From Saccharospirillum sp040881935 (GTDB lineage: Bacteria; Pseudomonadota; Gammaproteobacteria; Pseudomonadales; Natronospirillaceae), in NCBI RefSeq assembly GCF_040881935.1, contig NZ_JBBECH010000066.1, positions 20,919 to 84,918 of the forward strand: 64,000 nucleotides of DNA, written 5' to 3'. Each line of letters starts with the position of its first letter. Position 1 is the stretch's first letter. The position numbers and the translations under genes are program-made. The notes beneath the pieces were generated by a model. The model did no database searches, was not told where the DNA came from, and was given only the letters and a program-made list of their open reading frames with translations. Of the stretch, positions 51,475 through 61,027 are shown piece after piece.

Positions 51475-53373
51475 TCAGCTGTGCTTCTCTTCCAGCTCAG
51501 CCCAACGTTCAAATCGTTTTTCGAGGGCTTGTTGTGCCGTTGTCAACGCGTGCAACACTGGCTGGGTTTTGTCTGAGGGCTGCTCATAAAACCCTGGTTG
51601 ATTAATGTCAGCTTCCAACCGGGCAATGTCCTGCTCCAGGGTTTCAATATCGGACGGCAGCTGGTCAAACTCACGTTGCTCCTTGAAAGACAGCTTTTTC
51701 GCGGGCTTTGTAGCGGGCTTTGCTATTACAGGCTCCGCTTTCTCACGCTGACCGGGCGCTGCCTTTGGCGTTTGCTGGCGAGTATCGGGCCACTGGCCAC
51801 CCTGCATCTTCCAGTCTTCGTAGCCACCGGCGTACTGGCGCAGGGCACCGTTACCTTCAAACGCCCAGGTTCGGGTCGCCAACTGGTCGATAAAGTATCG
51901 GTCGTGGCTGACCAGCAGCAGGGTACCGTCAAATTCGCTGAGACGGTCGACCAGCATTTCCAGGGTTTCGATGTCCAGGTCGTTGGTCGGTTCATCCAAC
52001 ACCAGGAAATTGGCCGGCTGGCTGAACAGCCGTGCCAGCAGCAACCGGTTGGTTTCCCCACCGGACAGTTGCTTCACTTTCATACGGGCACGTTCCGGTG
52101 CGAACAGAAAATCTTCAAGGTAGCTGATCACGTGACGGCGACGACCGCCCAGCTCCAAAAATTCGCGACCCTCGGCAACCGAATCCATCACCGTTTTCTC
52201 CGGATCCATTCGGGCCCGGGCCTGATCAAAATAAGCCACTTCCAGCTTGGTGCCCTGCTCCACCGCACCCTGGGTTGGCTGAATCTGCTGCAGCATCAGT
52301 TGAATCAGGGTGCTCTTGCCTATCCCATTCGGGCCGAGCAAGGCAATGCGATCACCCCGGTTGATCAGGCCGGTAAATTTGTCGATCAGAAGGTTGTCGG
52401 CATAACCAAAGGTGACATGCTCCAGCACAACAACCTGCTTGCCACTGCGATCGGCCGCTTCAATCTCAAAATCACTCTGCCCGGTCTGCCCCCGGCGCTG
52501 GCTGACCTCCTTGCGCAGGGCCTGTAAAGCTCGAACCCGACCTTCGTTCCGGGTACGACGGGCCTTGATGCCCTGACGAATCCACACCTCTTCGTCCGCC
52601 AGCTTTTTATCCATATGACGACGATGCACTTCCTCTTCGGCCAAACGCGCGTCTTTGGCTTCGAGATAGGCGTCGTAGGGCGCTGGAAAGGTGTTCAGAT
52701 GACCACGATCCAGTTCCACAATTCGGGTCGCCACCCGGTCGATAAAACGACGGTCGTGAGAGACGAAGACAATGGCTCCCGGATAATCCAGCAAGAAGCC
52801 CTCCAGCCACTCCACCATGGCAATATCCAGATGGTTGGTAGGCTCATCCAGAATCAGAATGTCGGGTCGGCTGATCAGCGCCCGAGCCAGCAGCACCCGC
52901 CGCCGCCAGCCGCCCGACAGGGTTTTAAAGGCAACCTCACCGTCCAGTTTGAGACGGGTTAATACGGCCGCCAGGGTCGCGTGTATTTGCCAGCCATCAC
53001 CGAGTTCAATGGTGTGTTGCAACGACTCCAAACGAGACAGATCCGGCTCGGGCTGCAGGCTCTCGTGGTCATAAGCCGCCAGCGCACGGCCGAGCTCACC
53101 CAATCCTTCCAGTACCACCTCGCTGACCAAACGATCATCCCCTTCGGGAAGGTCTTGTTGCAGTTGTGCCAGAGTGACACCCTGACGCACCCGAATCTGG
53201 CCATCGTCGGGAGTACGCTGCCCGTTCAGCAAACTCAACAGCGTCGACTTACCTGCACCGTTCTTGCCAACCAGACAAAGACGTTCACCCGGCTCTATGA
53301 TCAGCGATGCTTCATCAAGCAAGGGCGCTGCGCCCAACGCAAAGGTGACGCGGTCAAACACAACCAGACTCAT
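51475..53373 (-). CDS. uup: ABC-F ATPase, Uup-like
   Basis: A 632-residue soluble protein with two ABC ATPase domains and no membrane segment. Walker A sites are GKNGAGKSTLLSLLNG and GPNGIGKSTLIQLML; signatures are LSGGW and LSGGE. The linker between the domains has the ABC-F basic arm (RRTRNEGRVRALQALRKE). The last 80 residues are a coiled coil typical of Uup (LEQDIARLEADINQ). ABC-F proteins act on ribosomes; Uup also affects precise transposon excision and branched DNA in E. coli. Proximity to a Slt gene resembles Pseudomonas. Confidence 0.93.
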   Translation of the reverse strand: MSLVVFDRVTFALGAAPLLDEASLIIEPGERLCLVGKNGAGKSTLLSLLNGQRTPDDGQIRVRQGVTLAQLQQDLPEGDDRLVSEVVLEGLGELGRALAAYDHESLQPEPDLSRLESLQHTIELGDGWQIHATLAAVLTRLKLDGEVAFKTLSGGWRRRVLLARALISRPDILILDEPTNHLDIAMVEWLEGFLLDYPGAIVFVSHDRRFIDRVATRIVELDRGHLNTFPAPYDAYLEAKDARLAEEEVHRRHMDKKLADEEVWIRQGIKARRTRNEGRVRALQALRKEVSQRRGQTGQSDFEIEAADRSGKQVVVLEHVTFGYADNLLIDKFTGLINRGDRIALLGPNGIGKSTLIQLMLQQIQPTQGAVEQGTKLEVAYFDQARARMDPEKTVMDSVAEGREFLELGGRRRHVISYLEDFLFAPERARMKVKQLSGGETNRLLLARLFSQPANFLVLDEPTNDLDIETLEMLVDRLSEFDGTLLLVSHDRYFIDQLATRTWAFEGNGALRQYAGGYEDWKMQGGQWPDTRQQTPKAAPGQREKAEPVIAKPATKPAKKLSFKEQREFDQLPSDIETLEQDIARLEADINQPGFYEQPSDKTQPVLHALTTAQQALEKRFERWAELEEKHS

Positions 53374-53497
53374 TCATGATCCTTATTAACAGTAGGGACG
53401 TAGAGTAGTGCCTGACGAATGCCAGCTTACTTCTGGCACTGTCCGGGTCTTCACCACTCTTCTATGGTGGGCGAGATTTTCCCAGAGGTATACATTC

Positions 53498-54592
53498 GTG
53501 GCAAAACATATTCCAACCGGACCTATTATCGCAGTTCTGATGGTGATTGGCGCGGGGGCCTGGCTATATACTGGCAACAGTGACGACGTCGCCGCTGAAA
53601 CACCGAAAGAAACACCGATCGAGCGCAGCCTGACGCCCAAGGTTCAGGCGACCGTTCTGAACGAGTCTGAGGTTCGCCGAACGCTGCAACTGAACGGCGT
53701 GACCCAACCGGCGCGCACCGTATCGGTGACCAGTGAAGAGACGGGCCGTGTTATTGAGATCCTCAAGTCCAAGGGCGAGCGGGTGGCGGCCAATGAAGTC
53801 ATTGCCCGCCTCGACCCCCAGGATCTTGAAGCCCGGTTGCGCCAGGCAAGAGCCTATCAGGAGCAAACACGCCTTGAGTACGAGGGCGCACAGCGTTTGC
53901 GCACCGAAGGCTTGCAAAACCGGGCTCAGGCCGCGGCCTCTCTGACTCAATATGAACAGGCCCGGGCGGAGCTTGCTTCGCTGGAACGCTCGCTGGCCAA
54001 TACGTCCATCCGGGCGCCTTTTGCGGGTGTCATGGACAGCAGTGCCATCGAAATCGGTACCTACGTGCGACCGGGAGACGACATCGCCAAGCTGTATGAT
54101 TTCTCGGAACTCACCATTATCGGCAATGTCCCCGAAGCGGACGTTGGCCCGCTGCGCCTCGGTCAGGAGGCCACTGTAACACTGCTGACCGGTGAAACCA
54201 TGTCCGGCATCATCGATTACATCGGCGCTGTTGCCAACCCGGCCACTCGCACCTTCGAGGTTGAAATTGCGGTCAAGGAAAGCCCGAAACAAGTAGCAGG
54301 CGCCACCGCCACAGCCACCATCATGCTGGATCAGGTACCAGCACACTATATTAGCCCGGCTCTGCTGAACATCAATGACGCTGGCAAGCTGGGCGTGAAG
54401 ACACTGACTGAAGACAACACCGTGCAATTCAGTGAACTGAACATTATCCGGTCCGATACCGGTGGTGTTTGGGTGTCTGGCATTCCGGACCAGGCACGAC
54501 TGATCGTGGTTGGCCAGGGCTTCGTGAACATCGGCGAACAGGTCGACCCCATCATGGTCGAGCGGGAAGGCAACCTGGCTGCAGGCCTGTAA
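53498..54592 (+). CDS. RND efflux periplasmic adaptor (HlyD/MFP family)
   Basis: A 364-residue membrane-fusion protein. The N-terminal hydrophobic segment IIAVLMVIGAGAWLYTG anchors or exports it. The barrel-sandwich hybrid domain reads VSVTSEETGRVIEILKSKGE, an alpha hairpin lies at about 100-165, and a beta-barrel follows from about 190. GTG 53498 with AGAGGT upstream is chosen; an in-frame start at 53408 adds unlikely residues. It links the inner-membrane pump encoded next to an outer-membrane channel, which is not encoded nearby. Confidence 0.9.
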   Translation: MAKHIPTGPIIAVLMVIGAGAWLYTGNSDDVAAETPKETPIERSLTPKVQATVLNESEVRRTLQLNGVTQPARTVSVTSEETGRVIEILKSKGERVAANEVIARLDPQDLEARLRQARAYQEQTRLEYEGAQRLRTEGLQNRAQAAASLTQYEQARAELASLERSLANTSIRAPFAGVMDSSAIEIGTYVRPGDDIAKLYDFSELTIIGNVPEADVGPLRLGQEATVTLLTGETMSGIIDYIGAVANPATRTFEVEIAVKESPKQVAGATATATIMLDQVPAHYISPALLNINDAGKLGVKTLTEDNTVQFSELNIIRSDTGGVWVSGIPDQARLIVVGQGFVNIGEQVDPIMVEREGNLAAGL

Positions 54593-54604
54593 CAGGAGAA
54601 CATC

Positions 54605-57600
54605 ATGCTCAGCATTATTCACGCGGCATTGAACCGGGTTCGAACCGTCATGTTGTTCTTCGCCCTGATTTTCATCGCCGGGCTGGTCGCGTTACAAACC
54701 ATCCCGAAAGAAGCTCAGCCCGACGTCACCATTCCCTATGTGTATGTAGGTACCGGCCTGGAAGGCATTTCTCCGGAAGATGCCGACCGCTTACTGGTCC
54801 GGCCTCTGGAACAAGAGCTTCAGGGCCTGGAAGGCATGAAAGAATTGGTGAGCACCGCCAGTGAAGGCCGTGCCACCCTGACCCTGGAGTTCGACATCGG
54901 CGTCGACATCGACAAGGCCCTGACCGATGTACGCGACCGGGTCGATAAAGCCAAAAACAACTTGCCCAGTGAAGCCGATGAACCTTCGGTTCAGGAAATT
55001 AACCTGTCACTGTTTCCGGTCATCAACGTATCGCTATCGGGCAATGTCGATGAGCGCATTTTGTTTGCAGTCGCTGAGGATCTGAAGGATCGCATCGAAG
55101 CCGTTCGTGGCGTTCTCGAATCGCCGATCAGCGGCAAACGTGAAGAAGTTGCCGAGATCATCATCGACCCGGCACTGATGGCCAGCTACAACATTTCCCA
55201 TGGCGAACTGGCTCAGCTGGTCAGCCGTAACAACCAGTTAATCGCCGCGGGCAATCTGGATACCGGTGCCGGACGTTTTTCGGTCAAGATACCGGGGCTG
55301 ATTGAAACCGAAAAGGACATTCTAAACCTCCCGGTCAAGGTTGATGGCGACACCGTTGTGCGCTTTCGTGACATTGCCGTGGGTCAGCGAACCTATAAAG
55401 ACGCCGACAACATTTCCCGCGTCAACGGGCAGCCTGCTGTCACCCTGGAAGTAACCAAGCGTGCGGGCGAAAACATCATCGAAACCATCGATCAGGTTAA
55501 GTCGGTCATCGCAGGCGTCCAGCCAAAGTGGCCTGAAGGGATACAGGTGAACTACACCCAGGATCAGTCGGTAATGATCATTCAGCAGCTGGATGATCTG
55601 TTCAACTCGGTGCTGCTGGCAACTTTACTGGTGTTTGTGGTCATTGTCTGGGCACTGGGGGTGCGCAGCGCCATCCTGGTTGGCCTGGCGATTCCGTCGA
55701 GCTTCCTGGCGGCTATTCTGGTGCTAAACATGCTGGGCATCACGCTGAACATTGTTGTCCTGTTCGCGTTAATTCTCAGCGTTGGCATGCTCGTAGATGG
55801 TGCCATCGTGGTGACCGAATACGCCGACCGGCGTATGTCGGAAGGGGCGCATCGGCGCAGTGCCTACCGGGAAGCTGCTACCCGTATGGCCTGGCCAATT
55901 ACCGCCTCTACGGCTACGACTTTGGCAGTGTTCATGCCGTTGTTGTTCTGGCCTGGCATTGCTGGAGAATTCATGGGCTACTTGCCCAAGACGGTTCTGA
56001 TTACCCTCACCGCCTCGTTGGTAATGGCTCTGATCGCGGTTCCTGCCTTCGGTACACTCTTTGGTAAACCGGCCAGGGTGTCTGAAAGCAAGCGACTGGC
56101 AATGGACGCCATTGACCACGGCAAGCTCGACGATATACGAGGCGGACTGGGCGTGTACATTCGCTTTCTCAAACCCCTGCTGGTTCGCCCCTGGCTCGCG
56201 CTGGTACTGATTGGCGTTATTGTGGTGGCTATTTATCTGGCCTTCTCGGCACGTTCGACCAACGTTGAATTTTTCCCCGAGGTCGATTCGGAATTCGGCA
56301 GTCTTATCGTGCGAGCCCGGGGTAACCTGTCCCTGCAGGAGCGCAATGTGCTGGTGCGTCAGGTAGAAGAGCGGCTGGCCAGTCAGGATGCGATTAAGAC
56401 GGTAACATCCAAAGTCACTGCTGTACCCCTGCGCGACTACCCAGAAGACGCCATCGGCGTGCTGATGATGGAGTTTGTTGACTGGACGCTCCGGCCAGGG
56501 TCCGACACCGTGATGAATCAGGCGGTGGAAGTGGCTTCGGACATACCGGGTATTGTGGTTGAAGCCCAGCAAGCACAGATGGGGCCAACCACGGGCATCG
56601 ACATCCAGCTGCAGTTCTTCTCTGATAATCTGCAAGCGCTCTACGGCACCGTCGATCAGGTAGTCAGTCAAATTCGCCAGAACGAGCAGATTCAGGACGT
56701 CAGCGACAACCGGCCGCTACCCGGTCTCGAATGGCTGGTCCAGGTCGACCGTGAGCAAGCCAGCCGCTTTGGGGTAGATCTCGGCACCGTCGGGTCATCC
56801 ATTCAGATGATCACTAACGGCCTTAACGTGGGCAGCTATCGCCCTAACGACGCCGATGACGAGTTGGACATCCGTATTCGCTACCCCTTCGATGGGCGCG
56901 AACTGGATCAGATCGACCGGCTAACGGTAACGTCGCGCGGCGAACAGGTACCCATCAGCAACTTTATTACCCGGTCGGCACAGAACAAGCAGGGCGATAT
57001 TTTCCGCACCGACGGCAAACTGACGTTGAGCGTTGAAGCCAATGTGAAACCGGGTGAGCGGGTCGACCTGGCCATTGCCGCCATCGAAGAACAACTGCAG
57101 GCCGCTTTCGCATCGGGCGAGTTGCCTTCCGTGGTGTCTTACCGCTTTGTTGGCGACCAGCAGGAACAGGCCGAGACCATGACGTTCCTCGGCAATGCCT
57201 TCGGTGTGGCGATCTTCATCATGATCATCATCCTGGTGACCCAGTTCAACAGCTTCATGCAAACGGCGCTGATTCTGACCGCAATTCTACTATCCACGGT
57301 GGGCGTCATGGTGGGCATTATCATCACCGGCTCCAGCTTTGGTGTGGTGATGAGCGGGGTTGGTATCATCGCGCTGGCGGGCATTGTGGTGAACAACAAC
57401 ATCGTGTTGATCGATACCTACAACCTGATCCGTTCCCAGGGCGTACCACCGATCGATGCGGCGCTGACCACCTGCGCCCAGCGCTTGCGGCCAGTATTGC
57501 TGACGACCATCACCACCATTCTCGGGCTGCTACCGATGGTGTATCAGCTCACCATCGACCTGTTCGACCGGCAATGGTCGGTAGGTGCACCGTCGTCGCA

Positions 57601-57790
57601 GTGGTGGACTCAATTGTCGACCACCATCGCCGGGGGGTTGATCTTCGCTACCGTGTTGACGCTTATTTTTACACCCGCGATGCTGATTCTGATCGAACAG
57701 TCCCGGAACTTTACCGGAAATCTTAAGCAGGATATCGCCAAGCGATTACCGTTTAGACGCAAGGCCAGGTTACGCGAAACCGACGCCTGA
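54605..57790 (+). CDS. RND-family efflux permease
   Basis: A 1061-residue inner-membrane pump with the AcrB-like plan: helix 1 near the N-terminus, a first periplasmic loop (about 35-335), helices 2-6, a second loop (about 560-870) and the final helices. The TM4 motif reads VGMLVDGAIVV, so the first proton-relay Asp (398) is kept but the second is Gly399. The TM10 Lys equivalent is Asn930 (GIVVNNNIV). ATG 54605 has AGGAG upstream, 12 bases after the adaptor. Substrates are unknown. Confidence 0.95.
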   Translation: MLSIIHAALNRVRTVMLFFALIFIAGLVALQTIPKEAQPDVTIPYVYVGTGLEGISPEDADRLLVRPLEQELQGLEGMKELVSTASEGRATLTLEFDIGVDIDKALTDVRDRVDKAKNNLPSEADEPSVQEINLSLFPVINVSLSGNVDERILFAVAEDLKDRIEAVRGVLESPISGKREEVAEIIIDPALMASYNISHGELAQLVSRNNQLIAAGNLDTGAGRFSVKIPGLIETEKDILNLPVKVDGDTVVRFRDIAVGQRTYKDADNISRVNGQPAVTLEVTKRAGENIIETIDQVKSVIAGVQPKWPEGIQVNYTQDQSVMIIQQLDDLFNSVLLATLLVFVVIVWALGVRSAILVGLAIPSSFLAAILVLNMLGITLNIVVLFALILSVGMLVDGAIVVTEYADRRMSEGAHRRSAYREAATRMAWPITASTATTLAVFMPLLFWPGIAGEFMGYLPKTVLITLTASLVMALIAVPAFGTLFGKPARVSESKRLAMDAIDHGKLDDIRGGLGVYIRFLKPLLVRPWLALVLIGVIVVAIYLAFSARSTNVEFFPEVDSEFGSLIVRARGNLSLQERNVLVRQVEERLASQDAIKTVTSKVTAVPLRDYPEDAIGVLMMEFVDWTLRPGSDTVMNQAVEVASDIPGIVVEAQQAQMGPTTGIDIQLQFFSDNLQALYGTVDQVVSQIRQNEQIQDVSDNRPLPGLEWLVQVDREQASRFGVDLGTVGSSIQMITNGLNVGSYRPNDADDELDIRIRYPFDGRELDQIDRLTVTSRGEQVPISNFITRSAQNKQGDIFRTDGKLTLSVEANVKPGERVDLAIAAIEEQLQAAFASGELPSVVSYRFVGDQQEQAETMTFLGNAFGVAIFIMIIILVTQFNSFMQTALILTAILLSTVGVMVGIIITGSSFGVVMSGVGIIALAGIVVNNNIVLIDTYNLIRSQGVPPIDAALTTCAQRLRPVLLTTITTILGLLPMVYQLTIDLFDRQWSVGAPSSQWWTQLSTTIAGGLIFATVLTLIFTPAMLILIEQSRNFTGNLKQDIAKRLPFRRKARLRETDA

Positions 57791-57805
57791 TAACTCAACA
57801 CTAAC

Positions 57806-57830
57806 AACCCCGGCGGCTGCCGGGGTTTTA
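57806..57830 (+). terminator. Terminator of the RND operon
   Basis: AACCCCGGC-GGCT-GCCGGGGTT followed by TTA, 15 bases past the permease stop. Confidence 0.85.
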
Positions 57831-57961
57831 TTATCACAACAAACAGCTCCCTTTACACTCCATGCCTTGCGTTACCCGGGGGTTTGGTTAGCCTTAAACA
57901 AAGAGGCACTACTGCCTGTACGCCCTTCTTCGGCACGTCCACAGTAAAGGCTATCCATTGC

Positions 57962-59890
57962 ATGCGAAACGCGTTTTGTTGCACCCTGATTATTGGACTG
58001 TGTCTGGCGCCCTGGGTACCGGCCAACGCCCAAACCGAAGACACGGGTGCCGCCCGTAACTACGCTACCCTATTGAACCAGATCGAGAACCACGAGTTCT
58101 CTTTTGAGCAGTTGCAACACCATGAAGACCACCTACTCTACCCTCATCTGGCCACTCACTGGGTCGAGCACAATCTGGAGACCACTGAAGCTGCCTGGTT
58201 CCAGGGCTTTCTGGCAAATCCCGAGCATCAACCTGCCGCCTGGACCACACGCAAGGCCTGGCTGAATGAGCTGGCGCGCCGCGAAGCCTGGTCACCCTAC
58301 CTGAATTTCCTGGCCGCAAGCGGCGAAACCGGCTCCGATTGTCAGCCTTTCCAGGCACGGGAAGCCCAGGGTGACACCATCCCACTTGAGGAGATTGAGG
58401 CAACCTGGCTTGTCGGTCGGGGCCTGGCCGATGCTTGTGGCCCCTATCTTGAGCGCCTGACTGACCTTCCCCGGTTCAATGAATTGGTTTGGCAACGCCA
58501 GCTGCTGGCGTTTTCAGCCCGCAGTGGCGGTCTGATCCACTACCTGAATACGCTTTACACCGAGGCCGACTGGCAAGCCCGTGGCGACAGGCTGGTTGAG
58601 GTGTACAACGACCCCACTCGCATTGCTTCGCAGCTTTACCATCCGAACAAGGCCTGGCACCGGGAACTGGCCCTGGCTGCGGTGGACCGAATGGCTTATT
58701 TGAAACCCGAAAACACCTCAAATCTCTGGGTGGAACTCATTCGCAGTACCCCGAGCTTCACCCAGGCCGACGTACGCCGGGTGTCCGAACACCTCGGTAT
58801 CGCCATGGCGAAACTGGCTCTGCCCCAGGCCGATTACTGGCTGACCATTGCCGACCCGGGCCGTCGTTCTGAAGAGGTACAACACTGGCGGCTGCAACTG
58901 GCCCTGGCTCGTAACGACTGGCCTGCGGTGCTGGACTTGCAAGACGCACTTCCAGACTCACTGCAGCGCGAGGGCCAGTGGCAATACTGGTCCGCCGAAG
59001 CCTTATACCATACCGAGGCAAAGGACGCGGCCCGCTCGCGCTTCGAGTCTCTGGCACAACAACGGTCTTACTACGGCTTTTTAGCCGCCGACCACCTGGG
59101 TAAACCAGCGGCCCTGAACCCGGCTAACACACTGCGCCTGGAAGACATTGAACAGCAGCTGTCACTGCTTCCACCCATACAACGCGCCCGCCTGTTGTTT
59201 CTTGCCGGCGACCTCGAACGTGCACAAATCGAATGGAACCTGGCGGTCCGGCCAATGAACCCGGACCAGCATTTTGCGGCCGCCCACCTCGCCGCCCAAT
59301 GGCAATGGCATCACAAAGCCTCACAAACAGCAGACTGGAGCGGACGCTACGATGAGTTGGATTTACGCTATCCAACGCCCTGGAACGATCTGGTTACTCA
59401 GGTGTCGGAACAGCACCAGGTACCGCCCTACTGGATCTACGGTGTTATCCGTCAGGAAAGTGGTTACATGACCCGGGCGGTATCCTCGGCTGGCGCCCTG
59501 GGGCTAATGCAATTGATGCCTTACACCGCGCAGCATTTATCCGACACCGACGATCTGGGGTTGACCGCTGAATCGGACATCACTGAACCGGTGATCAATT
59601 TGGATCTGGGCACCCGCTACCTGGCTCTAATGATGGCCCGCTACGACAACCCGGTCTATGCGACCGCGGCCTATAATGCCGGGCCGTCCCGGGTAGATCG
59701 CTGGAAGGAGCGCTACCCGAGTGACCTCAGTATCTGGATCGAGTCAATTCCCTTTGACGAAACCCGGGGCTACGTGAAATCGGTTTTGACCTACTCACAG
59801 ATCTACGCCAACCGGGACCAGCTCGACTGGACACTGACGCAATGGCTGCAACCGGAACAGGTCGCCGATCTCGATACGCCAGATCATTAA
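57962..59890 (+). CDS. slt: Soluble lytic murein transglycosylase, Slt70-like
   Basis: A 642-residue periplasmic enzyme that cleaves peptidoglycan, leaving 1,6-anhydro-muramic ends. The signal peptide (residues 1-24) ends in PANAQ. The following 450 residues are a helical superhelix (U- and L-domains). The C-terminal SLT domain has the catalytic Glu at about residue 499 in GVIRQESGYMTRAVSSAGA and the motifs LGLMQLMP and AAYNAGPSR. ATG 57962 is picked because it starts the signal peptide. Its 3' end overlaps the convergent MOSC gene by four bases. Confidence 0.94.
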   Translation: MRNAFCCTLIIGLCLAPWVPANAQTEDTGAARNYATLLNQIENHEFSFEQLQHHEDHLLYPHLATHWVEHNLETTEAAWFQGFLANPEHQPAAWTTRKAWLNELARREAWSPYLNFLAASGETGSDCQPFQAREAQGDTIPLEEIEATWLVGRGLADACGPYLERLTDLPRFNELVWQRQLLAFSARSGGLIHYLNTLYTEADWQARGDRLVEVYNDPTRIASQLYHPNKAWHRELALAAVDRMAYLKPENTSNLWVELIRSTPSFTQADVRRVSEHLGIAMAKLALPQADYWLTIADPGRRSEEVQHWRLQLALARNDWPAVLDLQDALPDSLQREGQWQYWSAEALYHTEAKDAARSRFESLAQQRSYYGFLAADHLGKPAALNPANTLRLEDIEQQLSLLPPIQRARLLFLAGDLERAQIEWNLAVRPMNPDQHFAAAHLAAQWQWHHKASQTADWSGRYDELDLRYPTPWNDLVTQVSEQHQVPPYWIYGVIRQESGYMTRAVSSAGALGLMQLMPYTAQHLSDTDDLGLTAESDITEPVINLDLGTRYLALMMARYDNPVYATAAYNAGPSRVDRWKERYPSDLSIWIESIPFDETRGYVKSVLTYSQIYANRDQLDWTLTQWLQPEQVADLDTPDH

Positions 59891-60699
59891 ACCGGGTTCC
59901 AGAGGCCGCTGTCGCCCAGTCGCAGACTGCTCACACCGCGGGCAACAGCGTTGACGCCGAAAACGGTGCGCCCGTCGAAACGACAGGCCGATTTCAGTAG
60001 GGCAGCCGTCTCTTTCTGGTATTTCCCGGTTTCCGGATCAATCGCCGGGATATTGCAGCGCTCACACACCTTAAGTAGCGCCAGTTCTCCCTCCTCCAGC
60101 GTCCACTCACCCAGGGCCAGCTCCTGGCCCGCCGGTAACCCGTCCACCACTATATTGGGCCTAAAACGGCGTTGTTCGAGTGAAAGCTTCGTGGTTTGAA
60201 CAAGTTCATCGATACTGGCTTGATTGCACACCAGCAACGGGTAACCATCGGCGAAGCCCACTCGTTCCGAGTCCTTTGCCTGTGCATCGGGCACCCTCCG
60301 CTCACTGATTTCACCCAGCCAAACCAGACGCACCGGAAAACCAAGCTCGGCTGAAAACCAGTCGGAGGCAGTAGCGTCCACTTCGTAGCCGGTCAGTTCA
60401 TCTTTCCAGACGGTTACTGTTATTTCAGGGTATGTCTGCAAAGGCTGGGGGTCGGGCAAAAATAGCGTGTGACCGCTGGGCGCGGTAATCTGAATGCGGC
60501 CGTCGACCTGAGCCAGGCGATACAGCGCCATCATCATTTGGCTGCGCTGCGATACAAATTGGCCACGATGATCGACCAGCATCCAGCGGCGATCACCTAC
60601 CGGGCCGTTGTTATCAAAACTGAGTGAATCAACCTGAAGACCAGCCAGCGATTTGACCGGGTAAATCCAAAGTTCCCTGACTGACACCTGAAACGACAT
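59887..60699 (-). CDS. MOSC domain protein, YcbX-like without ferredoxin domain
   Basis: A 270-residue protein with the N-terminal MOSC_N beta-barrel (ELWIYPVKSLAGLQVDSLSF) and the MOSC domain, whose conserved Cys lies in VCERCNIPAIDPETG. MOSC proteins bind the molybdenum cofactor; E. coli YcbX reduces N-hydroxylated base analogues. YcbX has an extra C-terminal [2Fe-2S] domain, which is absent here, so a separate electron donor would be needed. Confidence 0.88.
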   Translation of the reverse strand: MSFQVSVRELWIYPVKSLAGLQVDSLSFDNNGPVGDRRWMLVDHRGQFVSQRSQMMMALYRLAQVDGRIQITAPSGHTLFLPDPQPLQTYPEITVTVWKDELTGYEVDATASDWFSAELGFPVRLVWLGEISERRVPDAQAKDSERVGFADGYPLLVCNQASIDELVQTTKLSLEQRRFRPNIVVDGLPAGQELALGEWTLEEGELALLKVCERCNIPAIDPETGKYQKETAALLKSACRFDGRTVFGVNAVARGVSSLRLGDSGLWNPV

Positions 60700-60785
60700 T
60701 AACTCTGCTCCTCAACGTTTAGGTCGCTATTGGAGCAGACTCGGTCTCAGTCTTCCAGCGCCTCGATACGTTCCTTTACCAGGGA

Positions 60786-61012
60786 GCCTCTGAATAACTC
60801 CCCCGGGGCTCTGGCTTATCCGAGGGAGGTTGCCTCAAGACGGACTCATGCAGGAATGTCTGGACCTTTCAAATGAGTCCAACGCAGTGGCAGCGTTCCT
60901 CGGAAAGCCCCGGAGCACCCTTCGGGCATAAAGGCGCGGCTAAAACGTCCTGCCCCGGCGTTGCACTTCTTGATAAGGGCTACGGCTATTGCGCTGCGAA
61001 AGTTGAGCTGGA
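60786..61012. mobile_element. Probable insertion-sequence remnant
   Basis: The sequence from GGAGCCTCTGAATAACTCCC onward, and the stretch GCGTTGCACTTCTTGATAAGGG, look like the ends and flank of an IS5-like element as I remember such sequences. No transposase frame survives. GGACTCAT at about 60840-60847 pairs with ATGAGTCC about 27 bases on. On the minus strand the bases just outside read ...LVKERIEALED then stop, possibly the 3' end of a gene cut off by the insertion. It fills most of the 328-base gap between two minus-strand genes. Confidence 0.35.
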
Positions 61013-61027
61013 GCCAAAACACGACGA

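Noticed and set aside
53564..54622. 352-codon frame antisense to the RND adaptor
   Set aside because: Shadow of a GC-rich gene; the adaptor motifs are all on the plus strand.
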